Shown one piece after another: positions 1 through 9,043 of a DNA stretch of 64,000 nt. The position numbers and the translations under genes were made by a program. Numbering within the stretch: position 1 is the first letter of the stretch; every line of letters begins with the position of its first letter. This DNA is from Whitmania pigra (Eukaryota > Annelida > Clitellata > Hirudinida > Haemopidae). Below the pieces are notes generated by a model. The model was not told the origin of the DNA and searched no databases. It saw only the letters and a program-made list of their open reading frames with translations. The stretch covers positions 124,001 to 188,000 of the forward strand of contig JAJTWR010000049.1 in NCBI GenBank assembly GCA_021613335.1. The letters run 5' to 3'.

Positions 1-393
1 AGTGTGCGGATGGCCAACTGGATTTCTGACGGCGAGATCGACTATCGCGCCGCGCTGGACGATTTGCGCTCGGCGCGAGGGGCGGCTTTGATCGGTGGCA
101 AGCCCGTAATGGTTTCGATGTTGATCCAAACTGACGCAAGCGGTCGCACCAAGGTTGGCGCCAGATGGCCAGGCAAGCTGGAAGTTACCCTTGCCGAGGG
201 GCTGGCGGATCTGAGCGCATCGGGATGGTACCTTGTGCACGGCCTGCTGAGCGTTCCAGACGGCGATTCATTGCCTCCTGCCCAATTGGCGGCGCGCGCG
301 GCCTATGCCTGCGTTCAACCGCAATGCGCCGATGCCGCCGTTCCGGCAGCCGTCGTCGACCGTAAGCTCGCCGGGTTGGCTGGCGCGAAGTGA
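1..393 (+). CDS. hypothetical protein, start uncertain or cut by window edge
   Basis: The frame is open to the first base, so the gene may begin outside the window. Internal starts are a GTG at base 4 and an ATG at base 10. About 128 residues are visible, with no membrane segment and no motif I recognise. The C-terminal half is alanine rich and holds a Cys-x3-Cys pair (CVQPQC). It ends 24 bases before the DUF4282 gene on the same strand, so the two and the following gene probably form one transcript. It looks like the tail of a soluble protein; function unknown. Confidence 0.5.
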   Translation, partial: SVRMANWISDGEIDYRAALDDLRSARGAALIGGKPVMVSMLIQTDASGRTKVGARWPGKLEVTLAEGLADLSASGWYLVHGLLSVPDGDSLPPAQLAARAAYACVQPQCADAAVPAAVVDRKLAGLAGAK

Positions 394-417
394 AGCAATA
401 TTCCAAGGAGACAAGAC

Positions 418-702
418 ATGATGCGTTTATTTACGTTTGATACGTTGGTCACGCCATCGATCGTTAAATTCCTGTTCTACATCGGCGTTGCGCTCTCGGC
501 GCTAGGGGCGTTGTCTGTTATCGTCAGAGGCATCGGCATGATGCAGTACCAGACCGCGATGGGATTTGGCGTCGTCGTCGGCGGCTTGCTGTTGGTCGGG
601 CTTGGCATTATCGTCAGCCGCGTCTATACCGAGACGATCCTTGTCTTGTTCATGATTCGCGACGAACTGGCCTGGCAACGCCAACGCGCTTCGAGCGAGT
701 AG
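418..702 (+). CDS. DUF4282 small membrane protein
   Basis: The protein has 94 residues and fits the DUF4282 family: an N-terminal LFTFDTLVTPSIVKFLFYIG block, a second hydrophobic segment around residues 44-66, and the conserved end RVYTETILVLFMIRDEL. Two membrane spans are predicted by eye. An AAGGAG sits 8 bases before the first of two adjacent ATG codons. The family has no assigned function. It lies between two uncharacterised genes on the same strand, the third of which is also membrane anchored, which suggests an envelope role (inference). Confidence 0.75.
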   Translation: MMRLFTFDTLVTPSIVKFLFYIGVALSALGALSVIVRGIGMMQYQTAMGFGVVVGGLLLVGLGIIVSRVYTETILVLFMIRDELAWQRQRASSE

Positions 703-723
703 CTTTCTTCCCCGGAGGTGACG

Positions 724-1953
724 ATGGCTGACGATGCTGGCAAGCCGGTCTCAACGACGCTTTTGCCGCCTTCCGCTCCTTTGCTGCCGCCTTCCGACGG
801 GGGCAAGCTGCTGAAACTCGACGCCAGGGGCGGCGAGGCTTTCGCGGAAGAAATGGCGCGCGTCGGCGCTGGCGCGAAGGAGTTGGCGGGTAAGGCATTG
901 GAGGAAGGGGCGGCATCCGCGCTGGATGCTTCTGCGCTATTGCGCGATCCGGGAAAACGCTCGGTAATGCTTGCCGCCAATCGCAAGAAGCTGATCGTCG
1001 GCTTGGCGATTCTGGCGGTCGTGCTTGGCGGCGCGTGGGGGATCGCCAAGCATCGGGCCAACATCGCTGCCAGGAACCTGATCCAGGATCTCCTGGCTCG
1101 CTACGACCTTAAGCAAACAGTGGCCTATGACGATATTTCCGGCTCGCTATTCGGTTCTGCAACCCTGAACGGCATTCGCATCGCCATGTCCTCTTCCGCG
1201 AGCGTCAAGGTGGGGGCGCTGACCGTTGCCGACATTGAAATGAAGGGCGGCATGCCTCAGAGCGTAACCGTGACGGCGCAGTCGCTCGAGGTGCCGCTCC
1301 TTGCCATGGCAAGGGAAAACAGTGGCGATAGCCGCCTGAGGAATGCCATTGGCATGGGTTACACCAGTCTGAACGGCGATGTCAGCGTTTCCATACGCTT
1401 CGACGATCGGGAGGGAACGCTGTCCTTTGCCACCTCTGGCGCGATCCGCGATGCGGGCGGCTGGAAAATCAAGCTGAGGCTGGGAGGCGTCAGTTCTGGC
1501 GTTCTGAGCGCCTTGCATGACCGCTCGCAGAAAACTGGCGGCGATGGCGATATTGCTTTCGCTCTATGGGCGGCTCGTATAGTCATTCTCTTTCAGGCGC
1601 TTAGCCAGATGACGCTTTCGGAAGCGAGCCTAACGGTGGACAATACGGGTTTGCTCAAACGCGCGGCGGATGTTCCCGGCGTCGCCATTCCGGCGGCGGA
1701 TGGCGGCGCGGCGGTCTCCTCTCACGTTCTGCGTGTCGATGAGGCCGCGCTGGTGCGGAGCGGCATGTCCCCGTCCGACGCTCTGGCAACCCGGGAAGCG
1801 ATCGAAGGATGGGCAAAAAAAGGCGGAACGCTCCGGATCGAAAGCAATTTGGCGCAACCGGTCTCGTTCTTCAAACCAGAAGACCCGTTCGCCCCGAGAT
1901 TTGGCAGCCTGGAGGAATATCTGGCGGTGACCAAAAGCAAGGTTATGAACTGA
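724..1953 (+). CDS. membrane-anchored protein of unknown function
   Basis: GGAGG at 714-718 lies five bases before the ATG at 724, so this start is preferred over the GTG at 718. The 409-residue product has a Pro/Gly/Ala-rich N-terminal part of about 85 residues, one strong transmembrane helix near residues 87-106 (IVGLAILAVVLGGAWGIA), and a roughly 300-residue C-terminal domain with alternating hydrophobic beta-type segments. That layout (single helix then a long beta-rich domain) resembles AsmA or YdgA/DUF945-type envelope proteins, but I see no diagnostic motif. It is the last gene of a three-gene plus-strand run and is followed by a hairpin. Confidence 0.65.
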   Translation: MADDAGKPVSTTLLPPSAPLLPPSDGGKLLKLDARGGEAFAEEMARVGAGAKELAGKALEEGAASALDASALLRDPGKRSVMLAANRKKLIVGLAILAVVLGGAWGIAKHRANIAARNLIQDLLARYDLKQTVAYDDISGSLFGSATLNGIRIAMSSSASVKVGALTVADIEMKGGMPQSVTVTAQSLEVPLLAMARENSGDSRLRNAIGMGYTSLNGDVSVSIRFDDREGTLSFATSGAIRDAGGWKIKLRLGGVSSGVLSALHDRSQKTGGDGDIAFALWAARIVILFQALSQMTLSEASLTVDNTGLLKRAADVPGVAIPAADGGAAVSSHVLRVDEAALVRSGMSPSDALATREAIEGWAKKGGTLRIESNLAQPVSFFKPEDPFAPRFGSLEEYLAVTKSKVMN

Positions 1954-2025
1954 CGGGGACTTTCTCCTGAACGGCTTCATTGCGCTGGAATCGATACGCG
2001 ACGAAACCAGGCAACTGCGGTGCTT

Positions 2026-2055
2026 CCACACCCAATCGCGGTTTTCTGGGTGTGG
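2026..2055. terminator. hairpin between convergent genes
   Basis: Perfect 9-bp inverted repeat CCACACCCA / TGGGTGTGG with a 12-base loop, placed between the end of the plus-strand run and the end of gapR. There is no clear T-run on either side, so it may be a weak bidirectional or Rho-assisted terminator. Confidence 0.4.
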
Positions 2056-2082
2056 GTTCGTTGCGGCTGGGGGCGGGCCGGG

Positions 2083-2355
2083 CTAGACAGCCACATCGAG
2101 CGGCGGGCCGTCAACCATGCCTAAGGCTCGCATATACAATTCCAACAGCGTTTCCTGCTCTTGCCGGTCATTCGGTTCCATTTTACGCATACGCACGATT
2201 TGGCGCATGATTCTGGTATCGAAGCCGCTTGCTTTCGCTTCGGCGAAAACATCCTTGATATCGGCCGCCAGGGCGGCTTTTTCTTCCTCCAGACGCTCGA
2301 TGCGTTCGATGAAGGATCGCAAATGCTCCACGGCGATACCGCCGATCTCGGTCAT
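2083..2355 (-). CDS. gapR: GapR-family (DUF2312) nucleoid-associated protein
   Basis: GapR in Caulobacter is a small coiled-coil protein that clamps overtwisted, AT-rich DNA ahead of replication forks and transcription. Residues 11-85 carry the DUF2312 signature: RSFIERIERLEEEK, AEAKASGFD, RQIVRMRK and a terminal LYMRALGM. From the ATG at 2355 the product is 90 residues, the usual length; an ATG at 2367 is also possible, and neither has a clear ribosome site. It lies 70 bases downstream of a DUF1244 gene on the same strand. With ctrA and sciP in this window it fits an alphaproteobacterial cell-cycle set. Confidence 0.88.
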   Translation of the reverse strand: MTEIGGIAVEHLRSFIERIERLEEEKAALAADIKDVFAEAKASGFDTRIMRQIVRMRKMEPNDRQEQETLLELYMRALGMVDGPPLDVAV

Positions 2356-2425
2356 GACAAAGCCCATCCACAATATGACAAAGCAAGGGGCAGACCATAG
2401 CGACCAAGGCCGGCCGCGGCAAGGA

Positions 2426-2722
2426 TCAGTCCCGCGGTTTGGCGATGGCGAACGCCGCCCGTTGCTCGGCTGAGGCTTCGCGTTGATAGCGTTGTTTCCA
2501 GTCATCGTAGGGCATGCCGTAAACGACCAGGCGCGCTTCGGCGTCGCTCAGCTCGATCCCGCGTTCCATTGCCGCCGCCCGGTACCATTTTGACAGGCAA
2601 TTGCGGCAAAAGCCAGATAAATTCATTAAATCGATATTCTGCACATCGGTGCGTTCCTGCAAATGAGCGAGCAGGCGACGGAAGGCGGCGGCTTCCAATT
2701 CAGTGCGGGTCTGCAAATCCAT
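2426..2722 (-). CDS. DUF1244 domain protein
   Basis: The 98-residue product carries the full DUF1244 pattern: HLQERTDVQNIDLMNLSGFC, then RNCLSKWY, and VYGMPYDDWK with a following YQ.EAS block. The CRNC pair is invariant in the family and might bind metal or undergo redox change, but no function has been assigned. The ATG at 2722 has an AGG ten bases upstream. The gene is probably cotranscribed with gapR and is divergent from the pnt operon. Confidence 0.82.
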   Translation of the reverse strand: MDLQTRTELEAAAFRRLLAHLQERTDVQNIDLMNLSGFCRNCLSKWYRAAAMERGIELSDAEARLVVYGMPYDDWKQRYQREASAEQRAAFAIAKPRD

Positions 2723-3027
2723 GAATGCCAACCTGAAATTGGACAAAGGGAATGGGAAGGGGTAAGCTCGAACGGCAGAAAGATATCAATTCGGCCTTTG
2801 TCATGGCAATGCAAAATTCTCAACTATAAAGAGCATGTTTGTTTTTCAAGCTCATGCCGGATAAAATCGGCCCGCATCCTCCTGCCGCGGTGAAGCGAAG
2901 CGTTAATGCTTCACAATATCCAAGCCGTTTGGCATGGTTGCGAGGGCGACCGGCGCCAGGGGGCCGTACTCGCCCACCCATCATTCGTTCGTTTGCAACG
3001 AGAACCAACAGGAGCCGCCGGAAGACG
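2723..3027. promoter_or_regulatory. divergent promoter region, DUF1244 gene / pnt operon
   Basis: This 305-base stretch separates two divergent transcripts. On the minus strand TTGAAA (2844-2849) and TATAGT (2823-2828) stand 15 bases apart, a possible but tightly spaced sigma-70 promoter for the DUF1244 gene. A 7-bp inverted repeat GTGAAGC/GCTTCAC (2890-2914) lies between the genes and could be an operator. No small gene is convincing here. Confidence 0.35.
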
Positions 3028-4179
3028 ATGAAAATAGCGATCCTGAAAGAGCGTCGCGCCTTTGAAACGCGGGTTGCCGCTTCGGCCGACACGGTGAAAA
3101 AGCTGATCGCCCTGGGCGCTTCGGTGACGGTGGAAACCGGCGCCGGCGTGCGGGCGGCGGTAACCGATCAATTCTATCGCGACGCCGGCGCGGCGATAGC
3201 CGGGGACGCCGCCGCCGCCTTGGCGGGGGCCGATGTTGCGCTGAAGGTGCGGCGACCGCTCGCCGCCGGCGAGGGCGAGGTGGATGAGTTGGCGTTGCTC
3301 GCCCCCGGCATGAGTCTCATCGGCCTTCTGGATCCTTATGGCGATCGCCTGGCCGATCTGGCGGCGACCGGCGTTACCGCCTATTCGATGGAGCTGGTGC
3401 CGCGGATCACCCGGGCGCAAACGATGGATGCGCTCTCCAGCCAGGCCAATCTCGCCGGTTACAAATCGGTATTGGTGGCGGCTGAGGAGTTCGGCCGGGC
3501 TTTTCCGATGATGATGACGGCTGCTGGCACCGTGGCGCCGGCAAAAGTGCTGGTCATGGGGGCCGGGGTTGCCGGCTTGCAAGCCATTGCCACCGCCCGC
3601 CGCCTGGGCGCCGTCGTTTCGGCGACCGATGTGCGTCTGGCGGCCAAGGAACAGGTTCAATCGCTTGGCGCCACTTTCGTTGCGGTCGAAAATGAGGAAA
3701 GCCGACAGGCGGAAACGGCGGGCGGTTACGCCAGGCAAATGAGCGAAGATTACCAGCGCCAGCAAGCCGCTTTGATCGCGCAGACCATTCGCAAGATGGA
3801 TATCGTTATCTGTACGGCGCTGATCCCCGGCCATCCAGCGCCAATTCTGGTCGATGAGGAGATGGTGCGCAGTATGCGACCAGGCTCGGTGATCGTCGAT
3901 CTGGCGGTTGAACAAGGCGGTAATTGCGCCTTGTCGCGTTTGGCGGAAGTGGTTGAGATCGACGGCGTGCGGATTATCGGCTATCCCAATCTGGCCGCGC
4001 GCTTGCCGGTCGATGCCAGCGCGCTCTATGCGCGTAATCTGCTCGCTTTTCTAACCCCGCTGCTGGATAAGGAGAGCAAGAGCCTGAAGCCCGATCCGGA
4101 AGATGACATCGTCAAGGCGACGCAGATCACGCGCGACGGTCGCATCGTCCATCCGTCCTTCGCTCCCGCTTGCGCCTGA
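3028..4179 (+). CDS. pntAA: NAD(P) transhydrogenase subunit alpha, part 1 (soluble NAD-binding)
   Basis: This is the NAD(H)-binding domain I of proton-translocating transhydrogenase, which makes NADPH from NADH at the cost of proton-motive force. The 383-residue product starts [10 protein letters not shown], contains the SSQANLAGY motif and a Rossmann loop [13 protein letters not shown], then ATDVR, and ends before any membrane segment, as in the split alpha of Rhodospirillum rubrum. The frame is open upstream, but the ATG at 3028 matches the family start and has GGAG/GGAAG just before it. It heads the pntAA-pntAB-pntB operon. Confidence 0.96.
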   Translation: MKIAILKERRAFETRVAASADTVKKLIALGASVTVETGAGVRAAVTDQFYRDAGAAIAGDAAAALAGADVALKVRRPLAAGEGEVDELALLAPGMSLIGLLDPYGDRLADLAATGVTAYSMELVPRITRAQTMDALSSQANLAGYKSVLVAAEEFGRAFPMMMTAAGTVAPAKVLVMGAGVAGLQAIATARRLGAVVSATDVRLAAKEQVQSLGATFVAVENEESRQAETAGGYARQMSEDYQRQQAALIAQTIRKMDIVICTALIPGHPAPILVDEEMVRSMRPGSVIVDLAVEQGGNCALSRLAEVVEIDGVRIIGYPNLAARLPVDASALYARNLLAFLTPLLDKESKSLKPDPEDDIVKATQITRDGRIVHPSFAPACA

Positions 4180-4193
4180 AGGAGCTTGAGCCC

Positions 4194-4604
4194 ATGACAC
4201 CCGAAGAATTTCAGCGTTCCGCCAATGCCGCGGCCGATCATGCCCACCGGTTGGGCGACGATCTGCAAGCGCTGGCCTTGAACGCCAAAATGCTGGCGAC
4301 GACCATTACCCAGGCCTCCCAGCTCGATCCCGGCATCGTTGGTTTGACCGTGTTCGCGCTCGCCTGTTTCGTTGGTTATTATGTGGTGTGGAAAGTAACT
4401 CCGGCGCTGCATTCGCCGCTGATGGCGGTAACCAATGCCATTTCGTCGGTAATCATCGTGGGCGCTTTGATCGCCGCCGGGCCGGTCGAGGTGAGCTTTT
4501 CCAAAATGATGGGGTTTCTGGCGGTGATGTTGGCCTCGGTCAATATCTTTGGCGGCTTCATCGTTACGCAGCGTATGCTGCAAATGTTCAAGAAAAAGAA
4601 GTGA
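4194..4604 (+). CDS. pntAB: NAD(P) transhydrogenase subunit alpha, part 2 (membrane)
   Basis: This is the small membrane component that completes the alpha side of the transhydrogenase proton channel (domain II). The 136-residue product has an amphipathic N-terminal part and then three or four transmembrane helices (for example [21 protein letters not shown]), closing with [13 protein letters not shown]. An AAGGAGC lies about 8-10 bases before the ATG, 14 bases after the pntAA stop. The separation of pntAA and pntAB is typical of alphaproteobacteria; enterobacteria have them fused. Confidence 0.94.
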   Translation: MTPEEFQRSANAAADHAHRLGDDLQALALNAKMLATTITQASQLDPGIVGLTVFALACFVGYYVVWKVTPALHSPLMAVTNAISSVIIVGALIAAGPVEVSFSKMMGFLAVMLASVNIFGGFIVTQRMLQMFKKKK

Positions 4605-4620
4605 GGCGGAGGATCCGATC

Positions 4621-6018
4621 ATGAGCGCCAATCTCTCCGTCTTCCTTTATCTCGTCGCCTCGATTTTGTTCATCTTGGCTTTGCGAGGTTTGTCTTCACC
4701 CGAAACCGCGCGTCAGGGCAATGTCTTCGGTATCGTGGGAATGGTTATCGCCATTGTCACGACCCTGGCCGGCAATGCCGTGCTGTCCTATTGGATGATC
4801 TTTCTCGGCATCCTGATCGGCGGCGCCGTCGGCGCGGCGATCGCGCTGAAAATCCGCATGACCGCGCTGCCGCAGCTGGTTGCCGCCTTTCACAGCCTGG
4901 TCGGTTTGGCCGCCGTGTTCGTCGCCGCCGCCGCCCTCGCCTCGCCCGAGGCCTTCGGCATCGCCGACGCCGACGGCATCAAGATTTCCAGCCGCATCGA
5001 AATGGGGTTGGGCGTCGCCATCGGCGCGATCACCTTCACCGGCTCGGTGGTCGCTTTCGCCAAACTGCAAGGGCTGCTCTCAGGCAAGCCGCTGGTCTTC
5101 AAGGGCCAGCATATGCTGAATCTTGGGTTGGGCATCCTGATCGCGCTGCTGGGCGTCTGGTTTGCCAGCAACCAATCGCCGATCGCTTTCACGCTGCTTA
5201 CCCTGGCGGCGCTGGCGCTGGGCCTGCTCTTGATCTTGCCCATCGGCGGCGCCGACATGCCGGTGGTCATCTCGATGCTCAACAGCTATTCCGGTTGGGC
5301 CGCGGCGGGTATCGGTTTCACCCTCGCCAATCATCTGCTGATCGTCACGGGCGCTCTGGTCGGCGCCTCGGGCGCTATCCTCAGCTATATCATGTGCAAG
5401 GGGATGAACCGGTCGATCTTCAATGTCATCCTTGGCGGCTTCGGCGTCGATGGCGGCGCTGTCGCGGCGCTTGGTCCGGCTGGCGAGCGTTCGGTCAAAT
5501 CCGGCTCAGCCGAAGACGCCGCTTTCATCATGAAAAACGCCAGATCGGTCATCATCGTGCCGGGCTATGGCATGGCGGTGGCGCAAGCGCAACATGCTGT
5601 GCGCGAAATGGCCGATATGCTGAAAAAAGAAGGGGTGCAGGTGCGCTATGCCATCCACCCGGTCGCCGGGCGCATGCCGGGGCACATGAATGTGCTGCTG
5701 GCCGAAGCCAATGTCCCTTACGATGAGGTGCTGGAGTTGGAGGAAATCAACCGGGATTTTGCTCAAACCGATGTCGCCTTCGTCATTGGCGCCAACGATG
5801 TCACCAATCCGGCAGCGAAAACCGACCCGGCCAGCCCGATTTACGGTATGCCGATTCTCGATGTCGAAAGGGCCAGGACCGTGCTGTTCATCAAACGGTC
5901 GATGGCAACCGGCTATGCCGGGGTGGAAAATGAATTGTTCTTCCGCGACAACACCATGATGCTGTTCGGCGATGCCAAAAAGGTGACTGAAGAGGTGGTA
6001 AAGGCGCTGAATCTCTAG
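4621..6018 (+). CDS. pntB: NAD(P) transhydrogenase subunit beta
   Basis: This is the beta subunit, with the rest of the membrane domain and the NADP(H)-binding domain III. The 465-residue product starts MSANLSVFLYLVASILFILA and runs through about nine helices to roughly residue 280. Domain III then carries the GYGMAVAQAQ nucleotide loop, the HPVAGRMPGHMNVLLAEA block and the GANDVTNPAA motif of the NADP site. The start follows pntAB by 16 bases with GGCGGAGGA upstream. It ends the operon in front of a long hairpin. Confidence 0.96.
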   Translation: MSANLSVFLYLVASILFILALRGLSSPETARQGNVFGIVGMVIAIVTTLAGNAVLSYWMIFLGILIGGAVGAAIALKIRMTALPQLVAAFHSLVGLAAVFVAAAALASPEAFGIADADGIKISSRIEMGLGVAIGAITFTGSVVAFAKLQGLLSGKPLVFKGQHMLNLGLGILIALLGVWFASNQSPIAFTLLTLAALALGLLLILPIGGADMPVVISMLNSYSGWAAAGIGFTLANHLLIVTGALVGASGAILSYIMCKGMNRSIFNVILGGFGVDGGAVAALGPAGERSVKSGSAEDAAFIMKNARSVIIVPGYGMAVAQAQHAVREMADMLKKEGVQVRYAIHPVAGRMPGHMNVLLAEANVPYDEVLELEEINRDFAQTDVAFVIGANDVTNPAAKTDPASPIYGMPILDVERARTVLFIKRSMATGYAGVENELFFRDNTMMLFGDAKKVTEEVVKALNL

Positions 6019-6027
6019 CCTTTTGCT

Positions 6028-6065
6028 GGCGAGTGACGGTCATGCGCGGCTGACCGTCACTCGCC
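6028..6065. terminator. 15-bp perfect palindromic hairpin between convergent pntB and ubiX
   Basis: GGCGAGTGACGGTCA (6028-6042) and its exact complement (6051-6065) enclose an 8-base loop. The right arm includes the ubiX stop codon. Neither side has a T-run, so this is probably a bidirectional barrier between converging transcripts rather than a classical intrinsic terminator. Confidence 0.6.
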
Positions 6066-6632
6066 CCACCGCTGAAGATTGCCAAGATCGATGTCGAACA
6101 GGTCGAGAGCCCGGCCCAAACTGTGATCGACGATGTCTTCCAGGCTGTGCGGCCGGGTGTAGAAGGCCGGTACCGGCGGCATGATGACGGCGCCGCTTTC
6201 GGTTGCAGCGGTCATGGCGCGCAGATGACCCAGATGCAGCGGCGTTTCGCGCACCATTAAAACCAGTCGGCGTCGTTCCTTGAGCACGACATCGGCGGCG
6301 CGGCTGAGCAGGCCGGTGGTAACGCTTGCGGCGATTTCCGACAGGCTGCGAATCGAGCAAGGGGCCACGATCATCCCCAGCGTGCGAAACGAACCCGAGG
6401 AAATGGCCGCGCCGATATCGGTGTTGGCATAGACGCGATCGGCCAAGGCGTGAATGGCGGCGATCTTCTGGCCGGTTTCATGGGCCAGCGTTATCTCCGC
6501 CGACCGGCTCATGACCAGATGGGTTTCGATATCGGTCGGGCGCAGCAATTCCAAAAGACGCACGCCATAGCGCACGCCCGAAGCGCCGGAAATGCCAACG
6601 ATCAAGCGCCTGGGCCAGGCCGTCTGCATCAA
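6057..6632 (-). CDS. ubiX: flavin prenyltransferase UbiX
   Basis: UbiX attaches a dimethylallyl group to FMN to make prenyl-FMN, the cofactor of UbiD-type decarboxylases in ubiquinone synthesis. The 191-residue product shows the N-terminal flavin loop VGISGASGVRYGVRLLE, the IVAPCSIRSLSEIA block, and the C-terminal VIMPPVPAFYTRP with a following ED.V.H..GR.LD. The ATG overlaps the stop codon of the upstream kinase gene (ATGA), so translation is probably coupled. No ubiD is present in the window. Confidence 0.93.
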   Translation of the reverse strand: MMQTAWPRRLIVGISGASGVRYGVRLLELLRPTDIETHLVMSRSAEITLAHETGQKIAAIHALADRVYANTDIGAAISSGSFRTLGMIVAPCSIRSLSEIAASVTTGLLSRAADVVLKERRRLVLMVRETPLHLGHLRAMTAATESGAVIMPPVPAFYTRPHSLEDIVDHSLGRALDLFDIDLGNLQRWGE

Positions 6633-9037
6633 GTGGGCCGATCTTGGAGTGTCAGCGGAGGGAAGGGAGGGGAGAACCGGGTTCGATTGGCCGGAAACTG
6701 AACCAGAACCGTGGTGCCGACGCCGTGGAAGGAATCGATCTCAAGTCGGCCGCCATGCAGCTCGACTAGCGCCTTGGTCAGCGGCAACCCAAGCCCGGTG
6801 CCCTCATAACGCCGCGACAGGCGGTTATCGATCTGACGGAAGGGTTCGAGTGCGCGGGGCAGATCCTGGCGCCTCATGCCGATGCCGGTATCGCTGACCT
6901 GGATGAAAACGCCCCCCCTGGCCGATTGTCCGGCGCTAACGGTTACATTGCCGCCTGACGGGGTGAATTTGATGGCATTGCTGAGCAGATTAAGCAAAAT
7001 CTGGCGTAATTTCCGCTCATCGGCGATCAGCGCTGGCAGAAGGGGCGGCAGTGCGGCGAGCACGGTCAACTGCGCCTCATTGGCGTGATCGCGCGTCATG
7101 CGCAGGCAGCTTTCGATCATTCGATGGACATCGACCGGCGTATCGCTGAGTTCGAGCTTACCGGCCTCGATCTTGGTCAGATCGAGGATATCGTTGATGA
7201 TATCAAGTAAATGCACGCCACTGCGATGAATGTCCTGAGCGTAATCGATATAACGCGGCGAGCCGAGCGGACCGAACATCCGGTCTTTGAGCACTTCGGA
7301 AAAACCGATGATGGCGTTGAGCGGCGTGCGCAGCTCATGGCTCATATGAGCAAGAAAATCCGACTTTGCCTGGCTGGCGAGTTCGGCTTCTTCCTTGGCC
7401 GATTCCAGCGCTTGCGCCTGGTGGACGCGCTCGGTGATATCGTGCCCATTGACCACGATACCGCAGATGGCCGGATCGCTCAGATGATTGCTGACGGTCA
7501 ATTCCAGCCAGCGGCACTCGCCGGTCAGGGTTTCCAGCCGCAAGGTGGCGGCCAGCGGCGCGCCGGACGGGTGATGACGAATGCGATCGAGCAGCCTCTG
7601 CCATTCGCCGCGATCCTGCGGCGAAGTCAAGCTGGTCAGCGGTCGTTGATGCAGCCAAGCCGGCGCGTGGCCCAATAAACGCGGCATCGCCGGGGTGATA
7701 TAGAGCATTCGCCCTTCGGCATCCAAAATCAGGACCAGCTCGTTGGAATGGGCTGCAAGATTTTTCAGCCGTTGTTCGCTTGCCATCAGCGCCAGTTCCG
7801 CTCGCTTGCGCAAGGTGATATCGCGGCTGACCAGCAAAATTTCGGTGACGCGACCGTCATCGTCAAGTACGCCGCGACCGGTGGTTTCCATCCATAGATA
7901 GTCGCCTTGCGCTCGCCGCAGACGGTAGGTAATGGTCGTGCGACAGGCTTGGCGCATGGCAAGCAGCGCTTTGCGCGCGGCTGGACGGTCCTGGCGGTGA
8001 ACATAGGCCAGCGCCTGACGGTTGACCAATCTTTCGGCATCGAAGCCCAAAACCGGGCGAACTGACGGCGTGACGAACAGCAAGCGTCCATCCAGCGCAT
8101 GACGGGACAATAAATCGGTGGCATTGTTGGCGATCAACCGGTAACGGGCCTCGCCTTCGGCAAGCTTCTGGCTGTGGCGGTGGCGATCGGTAACATCGCT
8201 GATCGTCACCATGAGACCGCCATCGCCGATCGAGCGTTCGAGAATATGCAACCGACGATTATCGCGCAGCAGGACATCGACATGACCCTGCCCGAGCTGG
8301 CGTCCGGCAAGGCAGCGTTCGACCATGCAATCGACATCGCCCATACTCGGATGAACGGCCCGTTCATCCAGGATTGCCTGGATGACCTGCCGGAACGACA
8401 TGCCGGAAAACAGCGAGGCGCTAAACGGCGCTACTGTTTTCTCCAACGCCCGGTTGACCAGGATCAGGCGGTCTTGAGCGTCGAACAATAAGATGCCGTC
8501 GTTCAGCGTATCGAGAACGCCGCCGATCCATCGAATCGGATCGTTGGCTTGTGGCGCCAGCGCCGGTAACTGGGGCGACAAAAGCATCATCCAGCAGTCA
8601 GCGTTCCGCTCATCGTTCACCGGAGGGGGCAAGGGGCGGCAGGCGACCTCAACCCACCGATAGCCGCCATCTTGCCGTCGCAGGCGCAGGGTAGCGGTGG
8701 CCGCGGACCCCAGGCGCATACGGTCTTCCAACGCCTGGATCGAGGGCCAATCGCCCTCCTGGCCAGCGAGTAAGCGTGGAGATTGGCCGACGATGTCAGC
8801 GTCATCGTAACCAGCAATGCGGCAAAAGACCGGGTTGGCGTACAAAAAACGGCTTTCTTGCCAATCGCCAGCCGGTGGCCCGAGAAGCGCAGCCCCTTGC
8901 GGCAGCGCATCAAGCATCCGACGTTCGAGCCCGTCGATTGCGATGGGCGGGACAGGAAAGAGGGTCATGGCGCGCCGATCATCTTGCCGTTCATCGATTC
9001 CACGACCAACGAGGGCAAGCGCCCGCGGCCCTGGCAT
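6629..9037 (-). CDS. soluble multi-PAS hybrid-less sensor histidine kinase
   Basis: This is a cytoplasmic sensor kinase of up to 802 residues with no transmembrane segment. Four PAS-type domains follow one another (about residues 45-155, 170-290, 295-415 and 420-545). A HisKA domain with phospho-acceptor H567 in HELRTPLNAIIGF comes next, then a HATPase with N box NLLSNAIKFTP, G1 SDTGIGM and G2 GTGLGLPL. There is no receiver domain. The ATG at 9037 is four bases beyond the icd stop; an ATG at 8968 is an alternative. It is cotranscribed with icd and ubiX. Ligand and partner regulator are unknown. Confidence 0.88.
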   Translation of the reverse strand: MPGPRALALVGRGIDERQDDRRAMTLFPVPPIAIDGLERRMLDALPQGAALLGPPAGDWQESRFLYANPVFCRIAGYDDADIVGQSPRLLAGQEGDWPSIQALEDRMRLGSAATATLRLRRQDGGYRWVEVACRPLPPPVNDERNADCWMMLLSPQLPALAPQANDPIRWIGGVLDTLNDGILLFDAQDRLILVNRALEKTVAPFSASLFSGMSFRQVIQAILDERAVHPSMGDVDCMVERCLAGRQLGQGHVDVLLRDNRRLHILERSIGDGGLMVTISDVTDRHRHSQKLAEGEARYRLIANNATDLLSRHALDGRLLFVTPSVRPVLGFDAERLVNRQALAYVHRQDRPAARKALLAMRQACRTTITYRLRRAQGDYLWMETTGRGVLDDDGRVTEILLVSRDITLRKRAELALMASEQRLKNLAAHSNELVLILDAEGRMLYITPAMPRLLGHAPAWLHQRPLTSLTSPQDRGEWQRLLDRIRHHPSGAPLAATLRLETLTGECRWLELTVSNHLSDPAICGIVVNGHDITERVHQAQALESAKEEAELASQAKSDFLAHMSHELRTPLNAIIGFSEVLKDRMFGPLGSPRYIDYAQDIHRSGVHLLDIINDILDLTKIEAGKLELSDTPVDVHRMIESCLRMTRDHANEAQLTVLAALPPLLPALIADERKLRQILLNLLSNAIKFTPSGGNVTVSAGQSARGGVFIQVSDTGIGMRRQDLPRALEPFRQIDNRLSRRYEGTGLGLPLTKALVELHGGRLEIDSFHGVGTTVLVQFPANRTRFSPPFPPLTLQDRPT

Positions 9038-9043
9038 AGCGGA

